In this document: one piece after another, positions 43,776-53,785 of the stretch
Position numbering within the stretch: position 1 is the stretch's first letter
Layout of the letters: each line of letters begins with the position of its first letter
Origin: an uncultured Megamonas sp.
Lineage (GTDB): Bacteria > Bacillota_C > Negativicutes > Selenomonadales > Selenomonadaceae
Direction: 5' to 3'
Assembly: GCA_900556715.1 (NCBI GenBank)
Contig: USPM01000001.1
Location: 40,135 to 104,134, forward strand
Length of the DNA: 64,000 nt
Program-made: the position numbers and the translations under genes
The notes under the pieces: generated by a model
Databases searched by the model: none
What the model saw: the letters and a program-made list of their open reading frames with translations, nothing else
Told to the model about the DNA's origin: nothing

Positions 43776-44362
43776 GCATATTCACCAACTTTCTCAATCC
43801 AACATAATGCTGGAGCATTTAAATTATGATTTATCATTTTATACCAACCTACTGTAAAAGCTTTTTTAGGCAAGTCTTTTACAAATAGTTTTATAGCCTG
43901 ATATTCCTTTAAACCTTCTTCATGACCTGGATACATAACAATTGCAATATAGCCATTTATATTTAAAACATTTAATATTTTATCTATGGTCTTTAATGTT
44001 ATATCATTTTTAGTCGTAAATTCGTGATCTCCACCTGGTAAATATCCCAGATTGAAAATAGCTACATCTATTTTTGCCTGTATATAATTATTAATATTTT
44101 CATGAGAATCATGTATGAATTTTATATTTTCTAAAGGTAAATTTATATTATTTTTATTTTCAATTAATAATTTTTTAGTATTCAATATTGCTTGTTCTTG
44201 TATATCAAAAGCATATAATTTAGCTTTTGATTTTGCATTTTGAGCTAAGAATAATGTATCATTGCCATTGCCAGCTGTAGCATCAATTATTATATTAGCT
44301 TCAACTAATCTATCTTTTAATAGGCAATGTGCTAATTGTATCGAATTACTAAGCTTTTGCAT
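43772..44362 (-). CDS. mnmM: tRNA 5-aminomethyl-2-thiouridine methyltransferase MnmM (YtqB family)
   Basis: A class I SAM methyltransferase of 196 aa. The SAM loop ATAGNGNDTLFLA is near residues 27-39, followed by DIQEQAI and the family-specific IFNLGYLPGGDHEFTT and VMYPGHEEG. YtqB-type proteins complete mnm5s2U at the tRNA wobble position in Gram-positive lineages that lack MnmC. It lies between nadK and argR. Confidence 0.88.
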   Translation of the reverse strand: MQKLSNSIQLAHCLLKDRLVEANIIIDATAGNGNDTLFLAQNAKSKAKLYAFDIQEQAILNTKKLLIENKNNINLPLENIKFIHDSHENINNYIQAKIDVAIFNLGYLPGGDHEFTTKNDITLKTIDKILNVLNINGYIAIVMYPGHEEGLKEYQAIKLFVKDLPKKAFTVGWYKMINHNLNAPALCWIEKVGEYA

Positions 44363-44405
44363 CGAAAATTCCTCTTTTATATTATTTTAAAATAAAAATT
44401 TAAAT

Positions 44406-45260
44406 TTATAGACATAATTTATTCATAAATGTCTGATAAAAATTTTTATCTTCAAATCTAACTATTTGTGCTGGAAATTTGGCTTTTTCAATGATAATTT
44501 CATCATCAGGCTCAATATCGACACTTTCTTGACCATCCAATGTCAGATTTACACTTCTCTTTGTCATACTAATAATATTAATAATATTCAATGTTACTTT
44601 TTCACTTTCATCGATTACCATAGGACGAATAAAACAAGAATGAGGACATATTGGCGTTAAAATTATACCTTTTACTTTTGGATTTACAATTGGGCCACCT
44701 GCTGATAAAGAATATGCAGTAGAACCAGTAGGTGTAGATATTATCAATCCATCAGCTTTATAATTCGTCACCATATAATCATTGATGGCCACACCAAAAT
44801 GTAACATACGGGATACGCCACATTTACTCACAACGACATCATTTACTGCACTGCCTATATAATTTAACTTATCTTGTCGTTTTATATAAGCAGATAACAT
44901 TAATCGTTCTTCTATTTTGTATTGTCTATTGATTATTTTTGTTAATTTAGCTTCAATTTCGCCTGGTTCAATATCTGCTAAAAATCCTAAATGACCAATA
45001 TTTATACCACAAACGGGTGTACCATTTTTAGCTAAAGTTCTACAAAGACCTAATAATGTACCATCTCCGCCAATACTGATAGCCATATCAATGTATTCGT
45101 TTTCCAAGTTTTGACTAATCAATTCTTCATGATAGAAAAATTTACCTTCTTTTGGTGGTAATAATAGTTCAATATTATACTGATTAGCAAATTTTATTAT
45201 TCTCTCTAAAATTTCGCCAGCTCCAGATTTAGTTACATTAGGATAAATAGCTATTTTCAT
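44406..45260 (-). CDS. nadK: NAD kinase
   Basis: Phosphorylates NAD to NADP. The 284-aa protein has the GGDG motif in ISIGGDGTLLGLCR, the NE/D segment NDVVVSK, and SPTGSTAYSLSAGGPI, all family hallmarks. It follows tlyA by about 14 bases. Confidence 0.96.
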   Translation of the reverse strand: MKIAIYPNVTKSGAGEILERIIKFANQYNIELLLPPKEGKFFYHEELISQNLENEYIDMAISIGGDGTLLGLCRTLAKNGTPVCGINIGHLGFLADIEPGEIEAKLTKIINRQYKIEERLMLSAYIKRQDKLNYIGSAVNDVVVSKCGVSRMLHFGVAINDYMVTNYKADGLIISTPTGSTAYSLSAGGPIVNPKVKGIILTPICPHSCFIRPMVIDESEKVTLNIINIISMTKRSVNLTLDGQESVDIEPDDEIIIEKAKFPAQIVRFEDKNFYQTFMNKLCL

Positions 45261-45274
45261 GAAATATTATCCTC

Positions 45275-46084
45275 CTATTTATCTAATTGTGCATGGGCCT
45301 TTTGTACAACATCTTTTATTAAATTATCATCAATATTACTTTGATGCTGTTTATCCAAATCTAATAAAATAAGATATTCAATATTTCCTTCTGGCCCTTT
45401 TACTGGAGAATATGTCAATTCTCTAGGTACAAAACCTAATTGTGTACTTAAATCTACGATTTTTTTGATTACTTCTTCATGCACACTTGGTTCGCGAACG
45501 ACTCCTTTTTTACCAACTTTTTCTTTTCCAGCTTCAAATTGCGGTTTAATCAATGCTACAATTTTTCCATCATCGCTAAGTAATGTTTTAGCTACAGGTA
45601 AAACTTTGTCCAATGAAATAAATGCTACATCAATTGAGGCAAAATTTATAGGTTCACCTATATCTTCTGGAGTAACATAGCGGATATTTGTTCTTTCCAT
45701 ATTTACTACGCGTTCATCTGTACGCAAGGACCATGCTAATTGACCATATCCTACATCTATAGCAAAAACTTTTTTCGCCCCATTTTGCAAAGAACAATCT
45801 GTAAATCCGCCAGTAGATGCACCGATATCAGCTACAACTAAATCTGTTAAATCCAAATTAAATTCTTTAATTGCTTTGGCTAATTTTAATCCACCGCGAC
45901 TTACATAACCTATACTATCTCCTAAAACACGAAGTACAGCATCTTCTTTTACCATGGTACCTGGTTTATCTATTTTTTGGCCATTAACCAATACCAATCC
46001 AGCCATTATAGTTGTTTTAGCACGTTCTCGACTAGATACTAAATTTTGTTCTGTCAACATCACATCTAAACGTTTTTTTGCCAT
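45275..46084 (-). CDS. tlyA: TlyA family rRNA 2'-O-methyltransferase / hemolysin-like
   Basis: A 269-aa protein with an N-terminal S4 RNA-binding domain (KRLDVMLTEQNLVSSRERAK) and a C-terminal FtsJ-like methyltransferase domain (ADIGASTGGFTDCSLQNGA, KPQFEAG). The ATG at 46084 has AGGTG nine bases upstream. In mycobacteria TlyA methylates 16S and 23S rRNA; in this neighbourhood it is conserved with dxs and nadK. Confidence 0.94.
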   Translation of the reverse strand: MAKKRLDVMLTEQNLVSSRERAKTTIMAGLVLVNGQKIDKPGTMVKEDAVLRVLGDSIGYVSRGGLKLAKAIKEFNLDLTDLVVADIGASTGGFTDCSLQNGAKKVFAIDVGYGQLAWSLRTDERVVNMERTNIRYVTPEDIGEPINFASIDVAFISLDKVLPVAKTLLSDDGKIVALIKPQFEAGKEKVGKKGVVREPSVHEEVIKKIVDLSTQLGFVPRELTYSPVKGPEGNIEYLILLDLDKQHQSNIDDNLIKDVVQKAHAQLDK

Positions 46085-46101
46085 TGAATTCACACCTATT
46101 T

Positions 46102-47979
46102 CTATTCTTTAAAATCTTTTATTACTTGTACTATATCTTCACTTGTTAACTTACATTCAGATAATAATTCACTGCGTGTACCTTGTTCTATAAATTCGTC
46201 TTGTATACCCATACGAATTACTGGTTTATAAATTTTATGTGCATTTAATAATTCTAAAATTGCACTGCCAAAACCGCCAGCTAAAATACCTTCTTCAATA
46301 GTTACGATATGATTTACTTTTTCAGCCATGGATAAAATCAAATCTTCATCAAGTGGTTTTATAAAGCGAGCATTAATAACATTGCAATTTATGTTTTCTA
46401 ATGATAATTTTTCACTAGCGATCATGGCTTCTTTTACCATTGAACCAACAGCTATTATTGCTACGGTAGCATTTTCATTATCTTGTAAAATTTCACCTTT
46501 GCCTAAAGGTAAAATCTCTGTTTCTTCTTTAACTGGAACACCGCAGGCATTGCCTCGTGGGTAACGTATGCTACAAGGACAATTATAATTTACACTACTA
46601 AATACCATTTGACGAAGTTCGTTTTCATCTTTTGGTGCCATGACTATCATATTAGGCATTTGTCTCATATAAGCTATATCAAATACACCATGATGTGTTG
46701 GCCCATCTTCACCAACAAGTCCTGCTCTATCTAAACAAAATACTACTGGTAATTTTTGCAAACATATATCATGAATCATTTGATCATAAGCACGTTGTGC
46801 AAATGTTGAATACAATGCTACAAATGGTCGTTTACCGATGCAAGCTTGACCGCCAGCAAAAGTTACAGCATGTTCTTCTGCTATACCTACATCAAAAAAT
46901 CTATTAGGATATATATTAGCAAATTTTTGTAGCCCTGTACCCGACGGCATAGCTGCTGTTATAGCGGTTATTTCTTTATTTTTGGCGGCTAAATCCACTA
47001 AAGCTTGACTAAAAACTGCTGTATACGTAGGCACAATACTATTTGAAGCAATCACTTCTCCTGTCAATACATCAAATTTACCAATACCATGGAATTTGGC
47101 TGGATTATTTTCTGCTGGCAAATAACCATGCCCTTTTTTGGTTTGTATATGAATAAGTACAGGCCCATCAATATTTGATTTCACTTTTTCAAATACATTG
47201 ATTAAATCTGTTAAATTATGTCCATTAAGTGGACCGATATAGTTAAAACCTAAAGCTTCAAAAATACCACCAGGAACAATGGCATTTTTTACACCATCTT
47301 TTACATAATTAGCTGTTTTTAATACAGATTCACCTATTTTAGGTATATTACCTAAAAATCGCTGAATATCCTTTTTAGCACGTTTATATTTCCCATCAAT
47401 GCGAATAAGTGATAAATATTCAGACAATGCACCTACATTTTGTGAAATAGACATTTCATTATCATTTAAAATTACAATCAATTTACGCTTCGAAATGCCT
47501 GCATTATTCAATCCTTCAAAAGCTTCTCCACCAGTTAAAGCACCATCACCAATGATGGCAATTACATTATAATCTTCACCATTTAAATCACGTGCAACTG
47601 CCATTCCCAAAGCTGCTGAAATTGATGTACTAGCATGACCTACACCAAAAGCATCATATTCACTTTCAAAACGATTTGGAAAACCTGTTATTCCATTTTT
47701 TTTACGCAATGTAGAAAACTTTTCTAATCTACCTGTTAATATTTTATGTGCATAAGCTTGATGACCAACATCCCAAACAAATTTATCTCTAGGGCAAGAA
47801 AATACTTTATGTAAGGCTAAAGTAAGTTCTACCGTTCCAAGACATGGAGCCAAATGTCCACCATTTTTAGCTACAGTTTTTATTATCACGTCTCTAATCT
47901 GTGTAGCTACAATTTCTAATTGAGTCTCGGTCAAATATTTTAGCTCTGCTGGAGAATGTATCTGCTCTAAAATATTCAT
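46102..47979 (-). CDS. dxs: 1-deoxy-D-xylulose-5-phosphate synthase
   Basis: A thiamine-diphosphate enzyme joining pyruvate and glyceraldehyde 3-phosphate; its product feeds isoprenoids and also the ThiG reaction. About 625 aa. Seen: FVWDVGHQAYAHKILTGR, the cofactor motif IGDGALTGGEAFEGLNNAG with NDNEMSIS, and DRAGLVGEDGPTHHGVFDI. The ATG at 47979 is preferred to an upstream GTG. It follows ispA by about 20 bases. Confidence 0.96.
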   Translation of the reverse strand: MNILEQIHSPAELKYLTETQLEIVATQIRDVIIKTVAKNGGHLAPCLGTVELTLALHKVFSCPRDKFVWDVGHQAYAHKILTGRLEKFSTLRKKNGITGFPNRFESEYDAFGVGHASTSISAALGMAVARDLNGEDYNVIAIIGDGALTGGEAFEGLNNAGISKRKLIVILNDNEMSISQNVGALSEYLSLIRIDGKYKRAKKDIQRFLGNIPKIGESVLKTANYVKDGVKNAIVPGGIFEALGFNYIGPLNGHNLTDLINVFEKVKSNIDGPVLIHIQTKKGHGYLPAENNPAKFHGIGKFDVLTGEVIASNSIVPTYTAVFSQALVDLAAKNKEITAITAAMPSGTGLQKFANIYPNRFFDVGIAEEHAVTFAGGQACIGKRPFVALYSTFAQRAYDQMIHDICLQKLPVVFCLDRAGLVGEDGPTHHGVFDIAYMRQMPNMIVMAPKDENELRQMVFSSVNYNCPCSIRYPRGNACGVPVKEETEILPLGKGEILQDNENATVAIIAVGSMVKEAMIASEKLSLENINCNVINARFIKPLDEDLILSMAEKVNHIVTIEEGILAGGFGSAILELLNAHKIYKPVIRMGIQDEFIEQGTRSELLSECKLTSEDIVQVIKDFKE

Positions 47980-48000
47980 ATATAACACACTTTCTTTAGT

Positions 48001-48879
48001 TTATTTGTTTCTAGTAATCAAATAATCTACTAAAGCTCTTAAAAATTCTGCATTTTCACCAAAGCCTTCTAAAGCAACTTTTGCTTTATTTACAGCTTCT
48101 TGTGCCAAAGCTTTTGCACTTTCTAATGAACCTAAAGTTACATACGTAGATTTATGATTTTTTTCATCACTGCCTACAGGTTTACCTATAGTTTTTTCAT
48201 CGCCAACGACATCTAAAATATCATCAGTAATTTGGAAAGCCAATCCAAATTGACGGGCATACTCTGTCAAATTAGCTAATTGTACATCATTAGCACCAGC
48301 TAAAATAGCTCCAGAACGAATAGCAGCACAAAATAATGCACCTGTTTTAGCTGCATGCATTTGTCTTAAAGTCTGCATATCAATTTGTTTATTTTCTGAT
48401 TGCATATCTATGACTTGTCCACCAACCATACCTTCAGCACCAGCAGCCTTACTCATTTCTGCGATAATTTTAACTTTTGTATCTGCATCTACATTTTTAT
48501 CTGTAGCAATTATTTCAAAAGCCATAGTAAGAAGTGCATCACCAGCTAAAATAGCTAAAGCTTCACCGAAAACTTTATGATTAGTAAGCTTTCCTCGACG
48601 ATAATCATCATTATCCATAGCAGGCAAATCATCATGTATCAATGAATACGTATGAATAAATTCTATTGAAGTAGCTAATCTTAAAAATTTTTCTCCATCA
48701 ACACCTAAAGCATCAGCTGCCGCCATTATTAAAATAGGACGAAGTCTCTTTCCGCCAGCCATTAAACTATAATTCATAGCTTTAGCTAAATCCTTATTAA
48801 GTGCCATATTTTCTGTGTAAATTTCTGTTAATTGTTGATTTATCAAATCTATCTTTCTTTGCATATAAGCTTTCATCAT
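48001..48879 (-). CDS. ispA: Farnesyl diphosphate synthase (polyprenyl synthetase)
   Basis: Makes C15 prenyl diphosphate. The 292-aa protein has the first aspartate-rich motif IHDDLPAMDNDDYRRG, KTGALFCAAIRSGA, and the second DDILDVVGDE, with GKRLRPIL upstream. Its ATG directly follows the xseB stop codon, and xseB carries its ribosome site, so the two are translationally coupled. Confidence 0.95.
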   Translation of the reverse strand: MMKAYMQRKIDLINQQLTEIYTENMALNKDLAKAMNYSLMAGGKRLRPILIMAAADALGVDGEKFLRLATSIEFIHTYSLIHDDLPAMDNDDYRRGKLTNHKVFGEALAILAGDALLTMAFEIIATDKNVDADTKVKIIAEMSKAAGAEGMVGGQVIDMQSENKQIDMQTLRQMHAAKTGALFCAAIRSGAILAGANDVQLANLTEYARQFGLAFQITDDILDVVGDEKTIGKPVGSDEKNHKSTYVTLGSLESAKALAQEAVNKAKVALEGFGENAEFLRALVDYLITRNK

Positions 48880-49119
48880 TTAATAATCACCTTCTACATT
48901 CAGCTTTTTTTCAGTTATTTTATTATCTTTTATATCAACTTCTGTATATATAGCATCTTTTGCTTTATTTAGTTCATCTAAACAAAAATTCGATAATTTC
49001 ATACCTTCATTATATTTATCTATTAATTCATTTAACGGAATATCTCCTGCTTCCAATTGATTAACAATTTCTTCAAGAGTTTCCATAGCATTTTCAAATG
49101 TTATTTTTTTTCTAGCCAT
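48880..49119 (-). CDS. xseB: Exodeoxyribonuclease VII small subunit
   Basis: A 79-aa protein. FENAMETLEEIVNQLEAGDIPLNELIDKYNEG matches XseB in pieces, and the C-terminal tail is charged. It pairs with xseA ten bases upstream to degrade single-stranded DNA. Confidence 0.94.
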   Translation of the reverse strand: MARKKITFENAMETLEEIVNQLEAGDIPLNELIDKYNEGMKLSNFCLDELNKAKDAIYTEVDIKDNKITEKKLNVEGDY

Positions 49120-49128
49120 GAGAAAACC

Positions 49129-50331
49129 TCATTTTTCCTGTATTTCTATAATTTTAGCTTGAATTTTACCATCATTAATCTCTATATTTAATGGCTTATT
49201 AATATCTATATCATGTATACTTTTTACATATTTATCTTCTTGTTTTGTAATACTAAAACCTCTTTGTAACACGTTTAAAGGATTTAATACTTTCATTTTT
49301 TCTATAAGAAGTTCTATCTGATGTTCTTTATCTATATATTTATCTTTTACAATTTTATTTAATCGTTCAATCAATAAATCTAATTCTTGTTGTCTATTTT
49401 GTAACAATCGTTCTTTATCACTAAAAATACTATGCTTTAATAATAATTTAAATTTATTTTGTTTAATCAAAAAAAGATTATACGCTTTATTTCTACAATC
49501 TCTCTTTAGACTTTCAATATAGTTCACTAATGTATCTTTTTCTACTACAGCCAATTCTGCAGCTTGAGAAGGTGTTGCCGCTCTTACATCGCTTACAAAA
49601 TCTGACAATGTATAATCCGTCTCATGCCCTACTGCTGAAATAATTGGTATTTTCGATGCAAAAATTTCTCTTACTACAATTTCTTCATTAAATGCCCATA
49701 AATCTTCAAGTGAACCACCACCACGCCCGATGATGATAACATCTACAGGACATTTTTCATTAAAAAACTTAATGCCTTGTACAATTTCTTTACTAGCATT
49801 TTCACCTTGTACTAATACTGAATACAATAAAATTTTTACTAATGGATTTCTTCTTCTAGCTACATGGCAAATATCTTTAATAACTGCCCCTGTTCTTGAC
49901 GTTACAACACCTATTCTTTTTGGATAAAAAGGCAATTCTTTTTTATGATTTTTATCGAATAAACCTTCACCATTTAATTTATCCTTTAGTTGTTCAAACG
50001 CTAGTGCAAGCTCACCGATACCTTCTGGAGATAATTTTTGCACATATAATTGATACAATCCATCTTTTTCATAAATCGATATATATCCATTTGCTATGAC
50101 TTTCATTCCATTTTGAGGAGCAAAACGAAATTTCATAGCATTAAAACGAAATGCCACACATTTTATACTAGCTGAATTATCTTTTAAAGTGAAATAACAA
50201 TGTCCTGAAGAATGTACCTTAAAGTTAGATATTTCTCCTTTTAACATAATGTTTTGTAAAATAACATCATCTTCAAATTGTTGCTTTAAATATTTATTTA
50301 ATTGACTTACTGTATAAATTTTTTCTGTCAT
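49129..50331 (-). CDS. xseA: Exodeoxyribonuclease VII large subunit
   Basis: A 400-aa catalytic subunit. It has an N-terminal OB fold (YTVSQLNKYLKQQFEDDVIL, SNFKVHSSGHCYFTLKD), the central nuclease domain with GVVTSRTGAVIKDI, IIIGRGGGSLEDLWAFNEE and AVGHETDYTLSDFVSDVRAATPSQAAEL, and a helical C terminus ending QRGFSITKQE. It lies downstream of nusB beyond a terminator hairpin. Confidence 0.96.
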   Translation of the reverse strand: MTEKIYTVSQLNKYLKQQFEDDVILQNIMLKGEISNFKVHSSGHCYFTLKDNSASIKCVAFRFNAMKFRFAPQNGMKVIANGYISIYEKDGLYQLYVQKLSPEGIGELALAFEQLKDKLNGEGLFDKNHKKELPFYPKRIGVVTSRTGAVIKDICHVARRRNPLVKILLYSVLVQGENASKEIVQGIKFFNEKCPVDVIIIGRGGGSLEDLWAFNEEIVVREIFASKIPIISAVGHETDYTLSDFVSDVRAATPSQAAELAVVEKDTLVNYIESLKRDCRNKAYNLFLIKQNKFKLLLKHSIFSDKERLLQNRQQELDLLIERLNKIVKDKYIDKEHQIELLIEKMKVLNPLNVLQRGFSITKQEDKYVKSIHDIDINKPLNIEINDGKIQAKIIEIQEK

Positions 50332-50353
50332 TATATCCTCATATAAATAAAAA

Positions 50354-50377
50354 TGCCAGGCTGTAACTAGCCTGGCA
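50354..50377 (-). terminator. Hairpin between nusB and xseA
   Basis: TGCCAGGCT / AGCCTGGCA, followed on the minus strand by TTTTTATTTAT. It may end or attenuate the asp23-nusB transcript before xseA. Confidence 0.8.
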
Positions 50378-50388
50378 AATAAACATTG

Positions 50389-50784
50389 TTATTTAATCAT
50401 TGAGCCCAAAATACCATTAACAAAACGGGCAGAATCATCTGTACCGAATTTTTTGGCTAATTCGACAGCTTCATTGATTGCTATATTAGGCACCAGTTTA
50501 TCTGAACTGAATTTCATTTCAAATATAGCTAGACGAACGATATTTCTATCAATACCTGACATACGCTCGATTTTCCAGTCTTTAGACTTTTCCGCTATCA
50601 TTTTATCAATAGACTCTAAATTTTCTCTAGTACCATTAACTAATATTCTTACAAAATCACAATCAGCTCCATGAAGTTTTTTATGTGATAATGCATTTTC
50701 AATAGCACTATCTACTTCACATTCATTAAAATCTAATTGAAATAATGACTGTAATGCGATTTCTCTCGCTTGTCTGCGACTCAT
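50389..50784 (-). CDS. nusB: Transcription antitermination factor NusB
   Basis: An RNA-binding helical protein of 131 aa for rRNA antitermination. It starts SRRQAREIALQSLFQLDF and contains the family motif VPNIAINEAVELAKKFGTDDSARFVNGIL in pieces. Located after the Asp23 group, as in many Firmicutes. Confidence 0.95.
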   Translation of the reverse strand: MSRRQAREIALQSLFQLDFNECEVDSAIENALSHKKLHGADCDFVRILVNGTRENLESIDKMIAEKSKDWKIERMSGIDRNIVRLAIFEMKFSSDKLVPNIAINEAVELAKKFGTDDSARFVNGILGSMIK

Positions 50785-50802
50785 ATAAAAAACTAGCTCC
50801 TT

Positions 50803-51054
50803 TTACCAACGACGTGAATAGGGTGGTAAGATTTTTTGAATTTTATATAAGATATTATCAGAAAAATCATCATCTTTATCTATTAAATTACCCACATAAA
50901 AGCCTATTCCCATACAAATTATTACAAACAATGTAGTAAATAAACCAAATATAAGTATAGATAATGAAATTACAAATCCTAAGATAATACCAATAGTCCT
51001 ACCACAATGCTCATGTAATTGATATTTGATAAAATTTAAAATATCTTCTTTCAT
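50803..51054 (-). CDS. DUF2273 small membrane protein
   Basis: An 83-aa protein with two hydrophobic segments around residues 19-62 (TIGIILGFVISLSILIFGLF, LFVIICMGIGFYVGNLID in part). Matches DUF2273 (YloU-associated), conserved between amaP and nusB. Likely part of the Asp23 envelope-stress complex. Confidence 0.88.
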   Translation of the reverse strand: MKEDILNFIKYQLHEHCGRTIGIILGFVISLSILIFGLFTTLFVIICMGIGFYVGNLIDKDDDFSDNILYKIQKILPPYSRRW

Positions 51055-51074
51055 TGTGCACCTCAGCTAAAACC

Positions 51075-51650
51075 TCATACAACACGCTTTTTATTGTTAG
51101 TAGAATTATTTGATATACTTTCTACATTAATATCAATTTTAGCTTCTTCAATACCTATATATTCTTTTAAATATATATCAAGTTGTTTTTTTATTTCATC
51201 ACTAATTGATACAATGTTATTTTCTTCGCCAACAATTAATTTTAGCTTAAAGTTTGGTATTAAAGTTTTATCTTTGGTTGGTGCCTTAGTCATTTTTAAT
51301 CTTACTTTAACATCACGGACTCCTGTAATAGAACGGGCAATCTTATCAGCCATATCTTTTAGTGCTATTAAGGAAATATGAACTTCTCCCATTTTTCCTT
51401 GCACAATTACAGCCTCATTTGTTGATACATCATTACTATGTGTAGATAAACTCTGTATTAATAAATATAGACTACAAATAAAAATGACTATTGCAACCAC
51501 CACAGTTTCCATACGACTACACAAATACAAAAACTCATTCCAAATCTGAGCATCTGGAATAAATCTAGCAAATAAAACTATAGTCAAGATAGAAACTGCA
51601 CCAAATGCCAAAGCGTAAAAGAACAGGATGATACGATTTATAACGCTCAT
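51075..51650 (-). CDS. amaP: Alkaline shock response membrane anchor AmaP
   Basis: A 191-aa protein with two N-terminal membrane segments (residues about 5-30 and 47-66) and a C-terminal Asp23-like domain. AmaP anchors Asp23 to the membrane in Staphylococcus. Here it follows asp23 by 20 bases. The terminus is Asn- and Lys-rich. Confidence 0.87.
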   Translation of the reverse strand: MSVINRIILFFYALAFGAVSILTIVLFARFIPDAQIWNEFLYLCSRMETVVVAIVIFICSLYLLIQSLSTHSNDVSTNEAVIVQGKMGEVHISLIALKDMADKIARSITGVRDVKVRLKMTKAPTKDKTLIPNFKLKLIVGEENNIVSISDEIKKQLDIYLKEYIGIEEAKIDINVESISNNSTNNKKRVV

Positions 51651-51670
51651 ACTACTCCTCTTTCTTATAC

Positions 51671-52060
51671 TTAGCGAACGCGTGCTTCTTCTGTTTTTGC
51701 ATCTTCAGGAAAACCTACACCCTGAACATGAACATTAACTTCTACAGTATTAAGACCTGTCATATTTTCAATAGCAGATTTTACTGTTTCTTGTACATTT
51801 AAAGCTATATCTGGAATACGCACACCATATTTAACAATGATATAAAGATCAATAGCTGCTTCTTTTTCGCCAACCTCAACTTTTACACCTTTAGAAAAGT
51901 TTTTACGGCCTAAAATTTCAGCAATACCACCAGCGATACCACCGCTCATTCCTGCTACACCATCAACTTCAGTAGCAGCAAGACCTGCAATAATACTTAC
52001 TACTTCATCCGCAATGCGAATAGTACCTAATGCATTGTTAATACCTTTTTTTTCGTCCAT
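51671..52060 (-). CDS. Asp23/Gls24 family envelope stress response protein
   Basis: A 129-aa protein. Family motifs are IRIADEVVSIIAGLAATEVDGVAGMSGG, VEVGEKEAAIDLYIIVKYGVRIPDIA and a terminal VNVHVQGV. AAAGGAGG precedes the ATG. It starts the long minus-strand operon and has a clear promoter upstream. Confidence 0.93.
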   Translation of the reverse strand: MDEKKGINNALGTIRIADEVVSIIAGLAATEVDGVAGMSGGIAGGIAEILGRKNFSKGVKVEVGEKEAAIDLYIIVKYGVRIPDIALNVQETVKSAIENMTGLNTVEVNVHVQGVGFPEDAKTEEARVR

Positions 52061-52119
52061 GTTAAATCCTCCTTTGAAACTAAAGCAGTCTATATTGTTT
52101 TAGTTTTTTTATTAAGTTA

Positions 52120-52148
52120 ATTATAACAAAAAATTTATAAATATACAA
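52120..52148 (-). promoter_or_regulatory. Promoter of the asp23 operon
   Basis: Minus-strand TTGTAT (52143-52148), 17-base spacer, TATAAT (52120-52125); start near 52113. Confidence 0.75.
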
Positions 52149-52274
52149 CTAATGGAAATTACTCTCTTTTCATTATAAATCATATATAAATTTACTATTT
52201 ATGCTTAATTTTCATGAAGAATTACCTTAATTTAATTTTTAATTTTTCTTTATTATTCTTAGAAAAATTATTAC

Positions 52275-52307
52275 AAAAAGCCTTAGAGAAAAATCTCTAA
52301 GGCTTTT
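52275..52307 (-). terminator. Terminator after pyk
   Basis: AAAAGCCTTAGAG / CTCTAAGGCTTTT hairpin with loop AAAAAT. Confidence 0.9.
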
Positions 52308-52336
52308 CTATTAATTATTTAATTTTAATCTAAAAA

Positions 52337-53755
52337 TTAAATTGTATGAACACGGATTGTGCTTGTATTACCTTCACCGAATTTCATACCAGAAGTGATG
52401 ATTGTTTTGTCACCCTGTTTTACGATACCCTGACGAACTGCTGCAGCTGTTGCTGTTGCGATCATTTCATCAACATCATCCCAAGCTTTACCTTCAACAG
52501 GAACAACGCCCCAACGAAGATTTAAGTGACGAGCTACACGATCATTTGGAGTATATGCAATGATTGTAGCCTGTGGACGATATTTAGATACAACTTTAGA
52601 AGTGTAACCGCTTTCAGTTGGAGTAATAATAGCTTCTGCACTAAGTTCATAAGCCATTTGTACTGTAGCATGAGCAATAACATCAGTTGTAGAAACATTG
52701 TGATGAGTGAAACCTTTGGATACGAAGATTTCTTTGTATTCAAGAGCTTGTTCTACACGTTTAGCGATAACGTTCATTGTAGAAACAGCTTCTAATGGAT
52801 AATCACCATTAGCGGATTCACCAGAAAGCATGATTGCATCTGCACCATCAAAGATAGCGTTAGCAACGTCAGAAGCTTCTGCACGAGTTGGACGTGGGTT
52901 AGAAGTCATAGTTTCAAGCATCTGAGTAGCTACGATAACTGGTTTACCAAGTTTGTTACATTTTCTGATGATATCTTTCTGAATAAGTGGAACTTCTTCA
53001 GCTGGCATTTCAACACCGAGGTCACCACGAGCAACCATGATAGCATCGGAAGCAGCGATGATAGCATCAATATTTTTAACAGCTTCAACACATTCGATTT
53101 TAGAAATGATTTCCATGTGTCCACCATGTTCTTTAATAAGAGCACGGATTGCTTCAACGTCTTCAGCACGTTGAATGAAGGAAGCTGCTACGAAATCCAT
53201 ATCATGTTCAATACCGAAAATGATATCGTTTCTATCCTGTTCAGAAATAGCAGGAAGACCGAGGGATACACCAGGAGCTGCAGCACGTTTACGAGTGCTC
53301 ATAGGACCATCATTTAAAATAGTACAAATGATGTCTTTGCCTACGATTTCATCAACATGAAGACCTACAAGACCATCAGAAAGTAATAAGATATTACCTG
53401 GTTTAACTTCTGTGTAAAGTTTTTTATGATTGATGGAAACATGAGTTTCATCACCTGGAATGTCATCATTAGTTAAAGTGAATTTATTACCTTTTTTAAG
53501 GTATACTTTACCTTCAGCAAAATCGCCAAGACGCATTTCAGGTCCTTTTGTATCAAGCATTAAAGATACAGTTTTACCAAGTTTTTTAGCAGTTTCTTTT
53601 ACTTGATTAATGCGAGCTTCATGTTCTGCATAGTCACCATGAGAGAAATTGAAACGAGCAACATTCATACCATTTTCAATAACTTTTTCTAAAAGGCCAT
53701 CGCCTTTATCATAGTTAGGACCCATTGTGCAAACGATTTTTGTTTTCTTTAACAT
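52337..53755 (-). CDS. pyk: Pyruvate kinase
   Basis: The final ATP-forming step of glycolysis. A 472-aa protein without the extra C-terminal PEP-utiliser domain found in some Firmicutes. Seen: KTKIVCTMGP, ARFNFSHGDYAEH, IISKIECVEAVKNID, the substrate and metal segment MVARGDLGVEMPAEEVP and ATQMLETM. The ATG at 53755 is preferred to an upstream GTG lying in the ribosome site AGGTGGGG. Confidence 0.96.
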   Translation of the reverse strand: MLKKTKIVCTMGPNYDKGDGLLEKVIENGMNVARFNFSHGDYAEHEARINQVKETAKKLGKTVSLMLDTKGPEMRLGDFAEGKVYLKKGNKFTLTNDDIPGDETHVSINHKKLYTEVKPGNILLLSDGLVGLHVDEIVGKDIICTILNDGPMSTRKRAAAPGVSLGLPAISEQDRNDIIFGIEHDMDFVAASFIQRAEDVEAIRALIKEHGGHMEIISKIECVEAVKNIDAIIAASDAIMVARGDLGVEMPAEEVPLIQKDIIRKCNKLGKPVIVATQMLETMTSNPRPTRAEASDVANAIFDGADAIMLSGESANGDYPLEAVSTMNVIAKRVEQALEYKEIFVSKGFTHHNVSTTDVIAHATVQMAYELSAEAIITPTESGYTSKVVSKYRPQATIIAYTPNDRVARHLNLRWGVVPVEGKAWDDVDEMIATATAAAVRQGIVKQGDKTIITSGMKFGEGNTSTIRVHTI

Positions 53756-53785
53756 TTTTAAAATCCCCACCTAAATAATAAAATT